NCBI RefSeq assembly: GCF_000768685.1
Contig: NZ_AVPK01000010.1
Coordinates: forward strand, 1-64,000
Direction of reading: 5' to 3'
From: Knoellia subterranea KCTC 19937
GTDB taxonomy: Bacteria; Actinomycetota; Actinomycetes; Actinomycetales; Dermatophilaceae
Length of the DNA stretch: 64,000 nucleotides
Below are positions 25,070-34,160 of this stretch, one piece after another; position 1 is the stretch's first letter; each line of letters starts with the position of its first letter. The notes under the pieces are model-generated. The model searched no databases, was not told the DNA's origin, and saw nothing but the letters and a program-made list of their open reading frames with translations. Position numbers and translations under genes: made by a program.

Positions 25070-25800
25070 TCAGCCCCGCGCCTTGAGTGGCAGGGAACCC
25101 CAGAGCATGCGGTGGTCGGACGGGGTGCACTTCTTGCACACGTTCTCCGAGCCGCCGGAGGACTTCGCGTCGACCTTGCTCACGAAGATGTAGTCGATCT
25201 TCTTCTTGTAGAAGGTGTTGAGACCGCCTCGGTCCTGATTGTCCGCGCCGCGCGTCTGGTGGATCTCGCGGAAGGGGCCACCGGAGGCCGGTCCGACGCC
25301 GTACATCGCGTTCATCGCTGCGTCGCCCGGACGGCTGTTGAAGTCACCGCCGACGATGACGCGCTTGCCCTCGCCGATCCACGTGTTCGCCTTGCTCTGG
25401 ATGTCCCGGGCCGTGGCCTGGCGGATCGGGTCGAACTCGGCGCCACCCGCGGCGAGGTGCGTCGAACACGCGCGCGTGGGGCGGCCGGCATGGGTGAAGG
25501 TGACGCAGGCGAGGCCGTAGAGGTGGCCGCCGGTCTGGGGCTCCCCGAGGTTGTGCTTCGACGTGCCGAGCACCCCACCTCCGGTCCAGATCGCCATCTC
25601 GCCGATGCCGGCGCCGCCACAGTTGGTGTTGGACGCCTTGCGCTCGCGATAGACAGCCGTCCCCATGCGCTTCTTGATGCCGTCGACCATCCCGGCGCAG
25701 ATCTCCTGGAGCAGGATGACCTCCGGGCCAGAGGTCGACCGCGCCTCGGCGAAGGCCGCGTCGACCGCGCCCACCTTCTTCTGGGTGTTGTGGGTGATCC
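25070..25800 (-). pseudogene. Endonuclease/exonuclease/phosphatase family protein, 5'-truncated
   Basis: C-terminal part of an EEP-fold (DNase I-like) hydrolase: GPEVILLQEIC (catalytic Glu), GGDFNSRPGD (Asp/Asn), FVSKVD and PSDHRMLWG (Asp-His). The sequence before it, ITHNTQKKVGAVDAAFAEAR, joins directly to a truncated ppx at about 25796-25806. The N-terminal strand with the first active-site Asn and the signal peptide typical of secreted members are missing. An internal GTG at 25774 (MGAVDAAF) gives an open frame of 234 codons, but the product would lack an essential residue. Most likely a remnant; an assembly chimera cannot be excluded. Confidence 0.8.
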
Positions 25801-26238
25801 ACCACCCAGGTCGATGACCAGATAGGGCCCCTGCACGCCAGCGGCCACGAGGTCACCGGTCGCCCCGGTGAACGAGAGGTTGGCCTCCTCGTCGCCACTG
25901 ACCACCTCGGGCGACACGTCGAATCCCGTTGCGGCGAAAGCCTTTTCGACGCCGGCCACGAACTCCGCCGCATTGCGTGCATCGCGGGAGGCAGACGTGG
26001 CAACGAAACGCACACGGGAGACGGAGTGCTCACGGCACTGGCCGGCATACTCCGCGGTCTGCCGCAGGGTGCGTTCCATGGCGACCGGGTCGATGACGCC
26101 GGTGCGGTCCACGCCGTAGCCGAGCCGCACCACTTCGGTGCGGCGAACGACGTCGATGAGGCGACCCGAGACATCGATGTCGGCGATGAGCAGGCGCATG
26201 GAGTTGGTGCCGCAGTCGATCGCCCCGACGCGGGTCAC
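25801..26238 (-). pseudogene. ppx: Exopolyphosphatase/GppA, 3'-truncated
   Basis: First ~146 residues of a Ppx/GppA family enzyme (hydrolysis of polyphosphate or pppGpp), from GTG 26238, which overlaps the DUF501 stop as GTGA. The phosphate-1 motif VGAIDCGTNSMRLLIADID and the segment YLVIDLGGGS are intact, but homology stops right after GGGS, where the EEP nuclease sequence begins in another frame. Intact members have about 310 residues, so the second actin-like domain is lost. Confidence 0.85.
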
Positions 26239-26768
26239 TGAGGTGAATCCTCGGCCAGCTCGGAGCACGGGCTCGTCTCCCACCAGTCGGGCAGGAGGTC
26301 GAGTGTCTCGTCGCCGAGCGGGTTGATGCCCCTCCCGACGCTGAGGGAGTGGGCGGCGAGGACGTGGAGGCACTTGACCCGGTTGGGCATGCCGCCGGCG
26401 CTGATGCCGTGGATCTCCTCGACCTGTCCGAGTTCCTCACGGCGCGCGAGGTAGTCGTCGTGGGCGGCGGCATAACGGGCCGCGAGGTCCTCGTCCTCCG
26501 CCAGACGGTCGGTCATCTCGCGCATGACGCCCTGCGACTCGAGCGTGCTGATGGCGCCGGTGAGGCGGGGGCACGTGGCATAGAACGACGTCGGGAACGG
26601 CGTGCCGTCGGGCAGGCGGGGCAGGGTGCGCAGGACATCGGGTTCACCGCACGGGCAGCGGTGGGAGACCTCGACGACGCCGCGCGGAATGCGGCCGAGC
26701 TGGCGCTCGACGGCGTCGAGGTCGGCCTGGTCGACGGGTTCGCCGGGTTCGTGCTGGGGTGTCGTCAT
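26235..26768 (-). CDS. DUF501 domain protein
   Basis: 177 residues from ATG 26768 (MTTPQHEPGEPVDQADLDAV). Conserved segments of the DUF501 family are visible: LGRIPRGVVEVSHRCPCGEP, CPRLTGAISTLES and GISAGGMPNRVKCLHVLAAH. Function is unknown; the gene nearly always sits between ftsB/divIC and ppx in actinobacteria, as here. It begins 7 bases after ftsB. Confidence 0.9.
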   Translation of the reverse strand: MTTPQHEPGEPVDQADLDAVERQLGRIPRGVVEVSHRCPCGEPDVLRTLPRLPDGTPFPTSFYATCPRLTGAISTLESQGVMREMTDRLAEDEDLAARYAAAHDDYLARREELGQVEEIHGISAGGMPNRVKCLHVLAAHSLSVGRGINPLGDETLDLLPDWWETSPCSELAEDSPQ

Positions 26769-26775
26769 CGGCGGT

Positions 26776-27369
26776 TCACCGACGCTGGTTGGCGGGCACA
26801 TCGGCCGCCTGCATCGAGGACCAGATCGTGTCGTACCACGGGTCAGTGCTCTCCCGGACGTGCGCGACGGAGGGGTCACGTTGATCCACCTCGGGGTCGA
26901 GCACCGTGTAGGACTTCTCCCCCGGCTTGACGAACTTCAGCCGGGTCCGAGCCTGTTGCTCGACATAGGCAGGGTCCTCCCAGCGAGCCTGCTCCTTCTG
27001 GAGCTCCTCGACCGTGACCTTCTGCTGGGCCACCTTGTCGCGCAGGGCGCTGATGTCCGAGCGCTGCTGGACGTAGGCGCGCAACGTCGGGGCGACGAGC
27101 ACGACGAGGAAGAGCAGGACGACGGCGAGGCCGACGCGGCGGACGGTACGGCGATTGGACCGGGCCGCGTTGAGGCGTCCGCGCCAGGCGGCGAGGGGCG
27201 TGTGGTCGGAGCCGGCTCCTGCTGCGCCGTTGACCGCCGTGCGGGTTGCGGTGTCCCGGCTTGCCCGGCTGGACCGTGCCTCGCGGGGAGCCTTGGCGCG
27301 CGGCGAGGGTCGCGAGGACGCCGGACGTCGCGGTGACGTTCCGGGTCCTCGGCTGCTGCCGCGCGCCAT
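26776..27369 (-). CDS. Septum formation initiator family protein (FtsB/DivIC)
   Basis: 197 residues from ATG 27369. A basic, Pro/Ser-rich cytoplasmic N-terminus of about 80 residues precedes one membrane span (VGLAVVLLFLVVLVAPTLRA) and a coiled coil (SALRDKVAQQKVTVEELQKE) followed by the ARTRLKFVKPGEKSYTVL segment typical of actinobacterial FtsB/DivIC. Likely a divisome scaffold that joins FtsL and FtsQ. Ten bases after eno. Confidence 0.9.
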   Translation of the reverse strand: MARGSSRGPGTSPRRPASSRPSPRAKAPREARSSRASRDTATRTAVNGAAGAGSDHTPLAAWRGRLNAARSNRRTVRRVGLAVVLLFLVVLVAPTLRAYVQQRSDISALRDKVAQQKVTVEELQKEQARWEDPAYVEQQARTRLKFVKPGEKSYTVLDPEVDQRDPSVAHVRESTDPWYDTIWSSMQAADVPANQRR

Positions 27370-27379
27370 GGCTCGGGCC

Positions 27380-29007
<1,628 letters not shown>

Positions 29008-29024
29008 GAACCAGAAGGAATCCG

Positions 29025-29504
29025 ATGACCTCCCTGTCGACCGTTCCCGTCGAACAAGCCATCAAGCAACTCGAGTTCTGGCTCGACGCGCCGTGGCCCA
29101 TGAGCGCGGCGGAGGCGGCGGAACGAGCAACTGAGATCGGGTGGAGCCTGGAGGAAGACGGTCAGGTCTACGCGCGCACCAACCCGCTCGAGCCACACCT
29201 CCAGGTTGTGCTCGGCCTGGCCCGAGACGCCGAATCGGTCGAGCAATTCAGCCTCTTCCTCACCGGCTACGTCGACGGCAGCGACGAAGACGAGGTTGAC
29301 CAGTTGAAGGACGCCTTCGGCGAATTCGTCGCCGCCGGACGTGAGGCATGGGGCAAGGCCTCGCTGGTCAAGCGCCCGACACCAGCAGTCCGGTGGGACC
29401 TCGGGCCTCGCGGGGGCATCCGCATCTACCAGTCGAAAACGGTGGCGGCCGTCTTCATGACACCCGACCAGGTGGCCATGCTGAAGAGCGTGAGGGACTG
29501 GTGA
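29025..29504 (+). CDS. DUF6301-like protein (immunity-type, tentative)
   Basis: 159 residues, MTSLSTVPVEQAIKQLEFWL, preceded by AGAAGGA. The pattern LEFWLDAPWPMSAAEAAERA, EIGWSLEEDG, a central acidic segment and GIRIYQSKTVAAVFMTPDQV resembles DUF6301 proteins, small actinobacterial proteins often found in arrays near type VII/polymorphic toxin genes. Family call is from memory of pattern. First of three small plus-strand genes in this patch; a truncated relative lies at 30057. Confidence 0.6.
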   Translation: MTSLSTVPVEQAIKQLEFWLDAPWPMSAAEAAERATEIGWSLEEDGQVYARTNPLEPHLQVVLGLARDAESVEQFSLFLTGYVDGSDEDEVDQLKDAFGEFVAAGREAWGKASLVKRPTPAVRWDLGPRGGIRIYQSKTVAAVFMTPDQVAMLKSVRDW

Positions 29505-29562
29505 TGCCGTTGACCGCAGCACCGCCCAGCAGTGCCGACCACGGAACGGACAGGAACTGAGA

Positions 29563-30060
29563 GTGGACTGGACAGAATTCAGGACTCGCTTGTCCCGCGT
29601 GATCCGAGACCTCGACGACCGCAGCTTCCTGATCATCCGCGACGGATCGAGCCGGGCGTTCGTGCAGTTCGCGACTCGCGACGATCGGGTCGATGCGGAG
29701 TGCATCTCGAACGCCAACCCGACCCTCGCACGACCCGCCGATGCCGCTGGAGAACTGCGACTCGTCGAACTGGGATGGACGCCGTACACGCCGACGGACC
29801 CCAACTGGGCAACCTCGGTCGCCCTACCCGCAACGCTCGACCAGACCGGTCGCATCGCCGATATGTGTATCACCGCGCTGCACGAGGTCTACGACGTGGC
29901 GAGCCCCGACGCCCTCACCTACAAGGCGTGGCAAGACCCTGAACCAGAACGCGCCAGTTGGGACGACGACGAACCCGACGAGTTCGGCGAAACCCCGCCT
30001 CCGCCCGACCCGGGACAGAACCCGCTCCCCCTGCCCGACCTCGGCCTGGCACCCGAGTGA
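29563..30060 (+). CDS. TY-Chap/YbjN-like protein (tentative)
   Basis: 165 residues from GTG 29563 (MDWTEFRTRLSRVIRDLDDR). Segments FVQFATRDDRVDAECISNAN and LRLVELGWTPYTPTDPNWAT fit the TY-Chap type (YbjN-like fold) often encoded beside type VII secretion substrates. C-terminus is acidic and Pro-rich. Its stop overlaps the GTG of the next frame as GTGA, so the two were once translated together. Confidence 0.55.
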   Translation: MDWTEFRTRLSRVIRDLDDRSFLIIRDGSSRAFVQFATRDDRVDAECISNANPTLARPADAAGELRLVELGWTPYTPTDPNWATSVALPATLDQTGRIADMCITALHEVYDVASPDALTYKAWQDPEPERASWDDDEPDEFGETPPPPDPGQNPLPLPDLGLAPE

Positions 30061-30173
30061 CCGACCTCGTCCACCTCCCGGTCGATCAGGCCCTCGACCA
30101 ACTCGAGTACTGGTCGACCGTCAACTGGCCGATGGCTGCGGAGCAGGCTGACGCCTGGCGGGTGGCACGCCGC
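30057..30173 (+). pseudogene. Truncated DUF6301-like paralogue
   Basis: GTG 30057 starts VTDLVHLPVDQALDQLEYWS and continues TVNWPMAAEQADAWRVARRG, clearly parallel to the N-terminus of the gene at 29025 (PVEQAIKQLEFWL...PWPMSAAEAA). Similarity stops where a GGTTCGCGAACC box and the dispersed motif begin, so about three quarters of the gene is gone. The frame stays open to 30290, reading repeat and antisense sequence. Confidence 0.7.
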
Positions 30174-30210
30174 GGTTCGCGAACCACTTTGGGTATGCCG
30201 TCCGCCCACC
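30174..30210. repeat. Palindrome box joined to extended dispersed motif
   Basis: GGTTCGCGAACC (30174-30185) is followed by ACTTTGG and then GTATGCCGTCCGCCCACC (30193-30210). The same compound order occurs at 62946-62982 and, inverted, at 31207-31242. It lies exactly at the breakpoint of the truncated DUF6301-like gene. Confidence 0.7.
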
Positions 30211-31130
30211 TCAGGCAGCCGCCGCCAGGCCCCGCCGGACCTTGGCGATCACGCGGTCGGGGTGGTTCAGGTCTGCCCACGTCAGCCTGACCACGGCGTA
30301 ACCAGCCGAACGCAGCCGGTCTTCTCGGACCTTCTCCCGGGCGAGTTCCATCTTCCCGTTGGCGCCGTCGTACTTGACCAGGCCGTCGAACTCCACGACC
30401 ACACGGCCTCCGACAAGGAAGTCGACCCGACCGATGTCACCTCCGTCATCGGTGATCGTCACCTGCGACCGGACCTCGAAACCGGCACCGCTGAGCAGCA
30501 AGCGGGTTCTGGACTCACCCGGAGACTCTGCCTGGGGGTCCGCGAGCTCAATGGCTCCACGGGCCAACCCGACGCCGAACCGCGCACCGGGCAACGCCAG
30601 GGCCTCGGTCAGCTGCTCCCTGGTCGTGAGGTGCCGACGAAGGGCTGCATCCATGGCCACGACCCCGGCCTCGAGGCCGCTGCGCGTCGCGGTGAGAACG
30701 CACGCGGCCGCCACTGGCACGGCCCGGACGGAGCCGCGATCCGCCTGGTCGAGATGCCCGGGCGCGGCGACGTGCATGTGGAGGCCCTGTCGGATCCGGC
30801 AGCCACGCACCGCGGCTGCCACGTCCACGACGCTCAGGTCCACCCCGAACAGCGGCAGGTCCTGGACAGCGAGTGCGGCATGGTGCGAGGCGATCCACGT
30901 CGGGTGAGCGAGAAGCACGCCACGGACGGTCAGGGCGTAGCGCTCACTGGGCTGCGCCCCAGCCCACTTCTCCTGGGTGATGAAGACGCCCGGACGCGGA
31001 CGATGGACCAATCCGGCCCCGCAGCCCGCAGGAGTGCCGGGGAGAGGCGTCGGGCGCTCGTGTGCAGACGGGTGATGATGCCGTCGTGCTCCCGTGCAAT
31101 CCGGGCCAGGTGCGGGTCGAGTGGTTCCAT
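30211..31130 (-). pseudogene. AbiEi-type winged-helix / DUF559 endonuclease-like protein, frameshifted
   Basis: N-terminal frame from ATG 31130 reads MEPLDPHLARIAREHDGIIT, an AbiEi-antitoxin-like winged helix, to DWSIVRVR; the expected continuation RPGVFITQEKWAGAQPSERY is in another frame. The shift lies at about 30990-31003. The C-terminal part (VDFLVGGRVVVEFDGLVKYD to YAVVRLTWADLNHPD) looks like the DUF559/Vsr-like PD-(D/E)XK domain that commonly follows this winged helix in actinobacteria. Either a decayed gene or a sequencing error. Confidence 0.65.
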
Positions 31131-31204
31131 GCGAAGAGGTTGCCCGAAGGCGGCATGGCGGCCTGAAAGTTTTCCACAGGTCCACCGGCGCGCGGGCATC
31201 CCCG

Positions 31205-31312
31205 GGTGCGCGGACGGCATACACCCAAACGGTTCGCGAACCCCAAGGTGACTCGACAACCAGAACGATCAGGTTGTCGAACGACACCAGGGTTTGCGAA
31301 CCGCTTTGTGCA
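31205..31312. repeat. Nested palindromic element, full copy 1
   Basis: Contains an inverted GTATGCCGTCCGCGCACC unit (31205-31222), box GGTTCGCGAACC (31231-31242), inner hairpin TCGACAACC/GGTTGTCGA (31253-31261 and 31272-31280) and box GGTTTGCGAACC (31291-31302) followed by GCTTTGTGCAG. The two boxes start exactly 60 bp apart, as in the other full copies. It sits between the AbiEi-like pseudogene and psuG. Confidence 0.75.
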
Positions 31313-31329
31313 GCGCGCCGCGCGCCGCG

Positions 31330-32274
31330 TCAGTTGACGGGGGCCACCGCTGCGTAGGCCTTGGCGAGAGCGGCGCCGAGGCGGGCGTTGTTGCGCACCA
31401 GCGCGATGTTGGTGTCGAGGCTCTTGCCATCCGACAGCTCGACGATGCGGCCCAGGAGGAACGGCGTGATGTCCTTGCCGACGATGCCGCGCTGCTCGGC
31501 CTCGGCCACGGCCTGGTCGATGAGCTCGGAGATCTCCGCGGGAGTCATCTCGTCCTCGGCGGGCACCGGGTTCGTCACCGAGATGCCGCCGGCGAGACCG
31601 AGGTCCCACTTGATCCGCATCATGTCGGCGAGTTCTTCGATCGAGTCGCTGCGCATGGGCGAGGTGAAACCCGACTCCCGGGAGTAGAAGGAGGGGTACT
31701 CGTTCACGCCGAACGTCACGACCGGGACACCCAGCGTCTCGAGAACCTCGAGGGTGCGGCCGATGTCGAGGATCGACTTCACGCCGGCGGAGACCACGGC
31801 GACGTCGGTGGTGCTCAGCTCGGTGAGGTCGGCGGAGACGTCCATCGAGTTCTCGGCGCCGCGGTGGACACCGCCGAGACCACCCGTGACGAAGACCTTG
31901 ATGCCGGCGAGGGCCGCGAGGCGCATCGTCGAGGCAACGGTCGTGGCACCGTGGCGCTTGGTGGCCATGATGTGCGGGAGGTCGCGGATGCTGACCTTGG
32001 CGACGTCCTCGTGCGTGGCGAGGAGCTCGAGCTCGTCGGCGGAGAGGCCGATGCGGGCGACGCCGTCGAGGATCGCGATCGTCGCCGGCGTGGCACCGCC
32101 GTCACGGACGATCCGCTCGACCTCACGCGCCATCTCGACGTTGCGCGGGTAGGGCATGCCGTGGCTGATGATCGTCGACTCGAGAGCGACGACGGGGCGC
32201 CCGGCGGCGAGCGCCTCGGCGACCTCCGGTGCGAGCGCGAGAGCGGGGTGGGGCGTGGGGGTGGTGCGGGTCAT
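31330..32274 (-). CDS. psuG: Pseudouridine-5'-phosphate glycosidase
   Basis: Cleaves pseudouridine 5'-phosphate to uracil and ribose 5-phosphate. 314 residues with family blocks VALESTIISHGMPYPRN, IAILDGVARIGL, HIMATKRHGATTVASTM, VFVTGGLGGVHRGAE and ISVTNPVPAEDEM. ATG 32274 overlaps the psuK stop as ATGA, giving a translationally coupled kinase-glycosidase pair. Acts in the cytoplasm in recycling of modified RNA nucleosides. Confidence 0.93.
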   Translation of the reverse strand: MTRTTPTPHPALALAPEVAEALAAGRPVVALESTIISHGMPYPRNVEMAREVERIVRDGGATPATIAILDGVARIGLSADELELLATHEDVAKVSIRDLPHIMATKRHGATTVASTMRLAALAGIKVFVTGGLGGVHRGAENSMDVSADLTELSTTDVAVVSAGVKSILDIGRTLEVLETLGVPVVTFGVNEYPSFYSRESGFTSPMRSDSIEELADMMRIKWDLGLAGGISVTNPVPAEDEMTPAEISELIDQAVAEAEQRGIVGKDITPFLLGRIVELSDGKSLDTNIALVRNNARLGAALAKAYAAVAPVN

Positions 32275-33422
32275 GACTGTCCTTCTCGGTTCAGGCGCTC
32301 GGAGACGAGCGCGTCGGTGAGGTCTGGTCGGACGGTGTGCGCCGACTCGGTCGTGAGGGCGGCAGTTGCCTGCCCATATGCCGCGGCACGCACGGCATCG
32401 GCGTCGCGAAGCCAGGCGTGCACGAAGCCGGCAGTCATCGAGTCGCCGGCACCGGTCACGTCGACGACATCGGCGGCGATGATGTCGTTCGTGGTCACGG
32501 TTGCTGCGGCCCGGTTGCCAGCCCTCGCGCCGTCGGATCCGCGCGAGCTGAGAACGCTCCCCCGGGAACCGCGGCGTACCCAGACGTGCTCGACGCCGCG
32601 GTCGTGCAGTTCGGCGGCTGCGCGGGTGATGCCGGCGACGCTGTTGGGGACGTCGCGCCCGACGAGCGCGGCGAGCTCGTCGATGTTCGGGGTGATGGCG
32701 AGAACCGGTCGCTCGGGCGAGAGCACGGGCGCCATCCGGCCCGCCTTGACGACGGAGACCGGCTCGAGGACGACGTCGACCCCACTCGCCCGGGCTGTGT
32801 CCAGCAGCCAGATCGAGACGTCTGTGGGGATGTTGCCGTCGATGACGAGCAGTTCGCTGTGCTGGACCAGGACGCGGACCCGCTCGAGGTCCCCTACGGT
32901 CAGGGAGTCCGTGGCCGTCATGTCGGACACAGCCACGCTGAGGTCGCCCTCGTGGTCGAGGACCGCGAGGTAGGTGCCAGTGGGGCGCGTGCCGACCACG
33001 ACGTGGTCCAGGTGGACTCCGGCCGACCGGGTGTGCTCGAGGAGGTCCTCGCCGAAGGCATCCGCGCCCAGGGCCGCCACCAGGTGAGTCGGGGTTCCGA
33101 GACGGGCAAGGTTCTCGGCGATGTTGCGGCCGACGCCACCAGCGTTCGTCGTGACGTGACCGGGGTTGCTCGTCGCTCCGGCGAGGGCTGCTGCGCTGCG
33201 CGCCTTGATGTCCATCACTGCGCCACCGACGACGACCACGGCCGACTCGGGTCGGACGAGGTAGCCGCGGCCGAGGATCGCACCCTTGCGGGTGAGGTTC
33301 GACAGGGCGACGGAGACGGAGGCCTTGGTCGTGGCCAGTCGCTCCGCGAGTCCGGCTGCGTCGAGCAGCGGGTCGGAACGCAGGAGCTCGAGGATCGTCG
33401 ATTCCTGAGGAGTCAGCTTCAC
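32271..33422 (-). CDS. psuK: Pseudouridine kinase with N-terminal winged helix (PfkB family)
   Basis: 383 residues from GTG 33422. Residues 1-55 form a MarR/AsnC-like winged helix (TILELLRSDPLLDAAGLAER, TKASVSVALSNLTRKGAILG); the rest is a PfkB carbohydrate kinase with NAGGVGRNIAENLARLG and the C-terminal signature DVTGAGDSMTAGF. It phosphorylates pseudouridine for PsuG. The fused DNA-binding domain suggests it also regulates its own operon; an operator-like palindrome overlaps the predicted promoter. No ribosome binding site precedes the GTG. Confidence 0.9.
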   Translation of the reverse strand: MKLTPQESTILELLRSDPLLDAAGLAERLATTKASVSVALSNLTRKGAILGRGYLVRPESAVVVVGGAVMDIKARSAAALAGATSNPGHVTTNAGGVGRNIAENLARLGTPTHLVAALGADAFGEDLLEHTRSAGVHLDHVVVGTRPTGTYLAVLDHEGDLSVAVSDMTATDSLTVGDLERVRVLVQHSELLVIDGNIPTDVSIWLLDTARASGVDVVLEPVSVVKAGRMAPVLSPERPVLAITPNIDELAALVGRDVPNSVAGITRAAAELHDRGVEHVWVRRGSRGSVLSSRGSDGARAGNRAAATVTTNDIIAADVVDVTGAGDSMTAGFVHAWLRDADAVRAAAYGQATAALTTESAHTVRPDLTDALVSERLNREGQS

Positions 33423-33429
33423 ATTGACT

Positions 33430-33461
33430 ATTTAAGCACTACTTGTGTTTCCAAGCAAGTA
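33430..33461 (-). promoter_or_regulatory. psuKG promoter with overlapping operator; probably leaderless
   Basis: On the minus strand TTGCTT (33453-33458) and TTAAAT (33430-33435) are 17 bases apart, and the GTG start follows 7 bases after the -10, so the transcript is likely leaderless. A palindrome TACTTG-N10-CAAGTA (33440-33461) overlaps the -35 box. This AT-rich patch stands out from its surroundings. Confidence 0.6.
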
Positions 33462-33525
33462 TCCAACTCGGGCGAACGTCTGATCACAACGCGGGCGGAC
33501 GGCATTCCGGATCGTTGGCACACGA

Positions 33526-33561
33526 ACGTGGGGTCCGGTCCTCGCGGACCGGACCCCACGT
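33526..33561 (-). terminator. Strong terminator hairpin after small exported protein
   Basis: Perfect 16-base arms (33526-33541 and 33546-33561) with loop TCGC. It lies about 20 bases after the stop codon (33581-33583) that would end the small exported protein if one base were restored. In the present frame the hairpin is read as coding sequence. Confidence 0.8.
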
Positions 33562-33580
33562 GTGGGAGAGCGGCGAACCC

Positions 33581-33891
33581 TCATGCGGGGTGCGCCATGT
33601 GGTGGTGGCGACGGGAGACGAGGGCAACACCCGCTCCGCGATGGCGACGCCGGCGAGAACGCCGGCACCGAGCTGCAGGAACTCGATGGCGCTGTCGTCC
33701 ACCGGCGGGAGAGACGTCGTCATGCCGGGGCCGTCGGGGCCGGCGTAGCAGTTCACCTGGCAGCTCCACTCGGACTGTGAGCCGTTCCCGGGGTCGGGGC
33801 GGGCGCTGGCCGGAGCGGCCATCGAGAGGGCGAGGATTCCGGCAGCTCCGGCGGTGGCGGCGAACCGGCGAATGCTGGTTGTGTGCGACAT
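33581..33891 (-). pseudogene. Small exported membrane-anchored protein, single-base frameshift
   Basis: ATG 33891 (MSHTTSIRRFAATAGAAGIL) with AAGGA upstream encodes a signal peptide, then a short Cys-containing extracellular part (EWSCQVNCYAGPDGPG). In the current frame the C-terminus becomes ERVLPSSPVATTTWRTPHEG and runs through a terminator. One extra base near 33639-33645 would give GVAIAGAGVALVSRRHHH and then MAHPA-stop: a membrane span plus basic tail of the kind common in small actinobacterial exported proteins. So the gene is either mutated or carries a sequencing error. Restored length would be about 103 residues. Confidence 0.7.
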
Positions 33892-33959
33892 GGTCGTGGT
33901 CCTTTCGTGACCGTTGGGTTGGTTCGGACGGGATGTCCGAGACCGTTGTCGCATGGGTC

Positions 33960-34000
33960 GGTACCAGCCCCCCGTCGGGGCGGTATCAGGTGGGTATCAG
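33960..34000. promoter_or_regulatory. Direct repeats with SARP-operator spacing
   Basis: GGTACCAG (33960), GGTATCAG (33982) and GGTATCAG (33993) start 22 and 11 bp apart. SARP-family activators bind heptameric direct repeats spaced by 11 or 22 bp. The site lies between the small exported protein gene and the stub of a SARP-type regulator, which are divergently oriented. Confidence 0.55.
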
Positions 34001-34040
34001 TGCTCTTGACGCCGATTCCACGCAGGATCACCGTGAGAAC

Positions 34041-34139
34041 ATGCGCATCGCGCTCCTCGGCCCCCTCCAGATCGACGACGGGCGGACAACCCTCAGTCCG
34101 CGTGACCGCGTCGTGCTGCTGGCGCTGGCACCTGAAAAG
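34041..34139 (+). pseudogene. N-terminal stub of a SARP/BTAD transcriptional regulator
   Basis: ATG 34041 reads MRIALLGPLQIDDGRTTLSP then RDRVVLLALAPEK, the opening strand and trans_reg_C-type start of AfsR/SARP regulators. Similarity ends after about 33 residues, where an extended GTATGCCGTCCGCTCACC unit and then the antisense mazG end follow. The rest of the regulator is absent. Confidence 0.65.
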
Positions 34140-34160
34140 CGTTCGGCGTATGCCGTCCGC

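Noticed and set aside
26239-26373. Longer ppx start
   Set aside because: Extension overlaps DUF501 in another frame; GTG 26238 with the GTGA overlap fits the operon.
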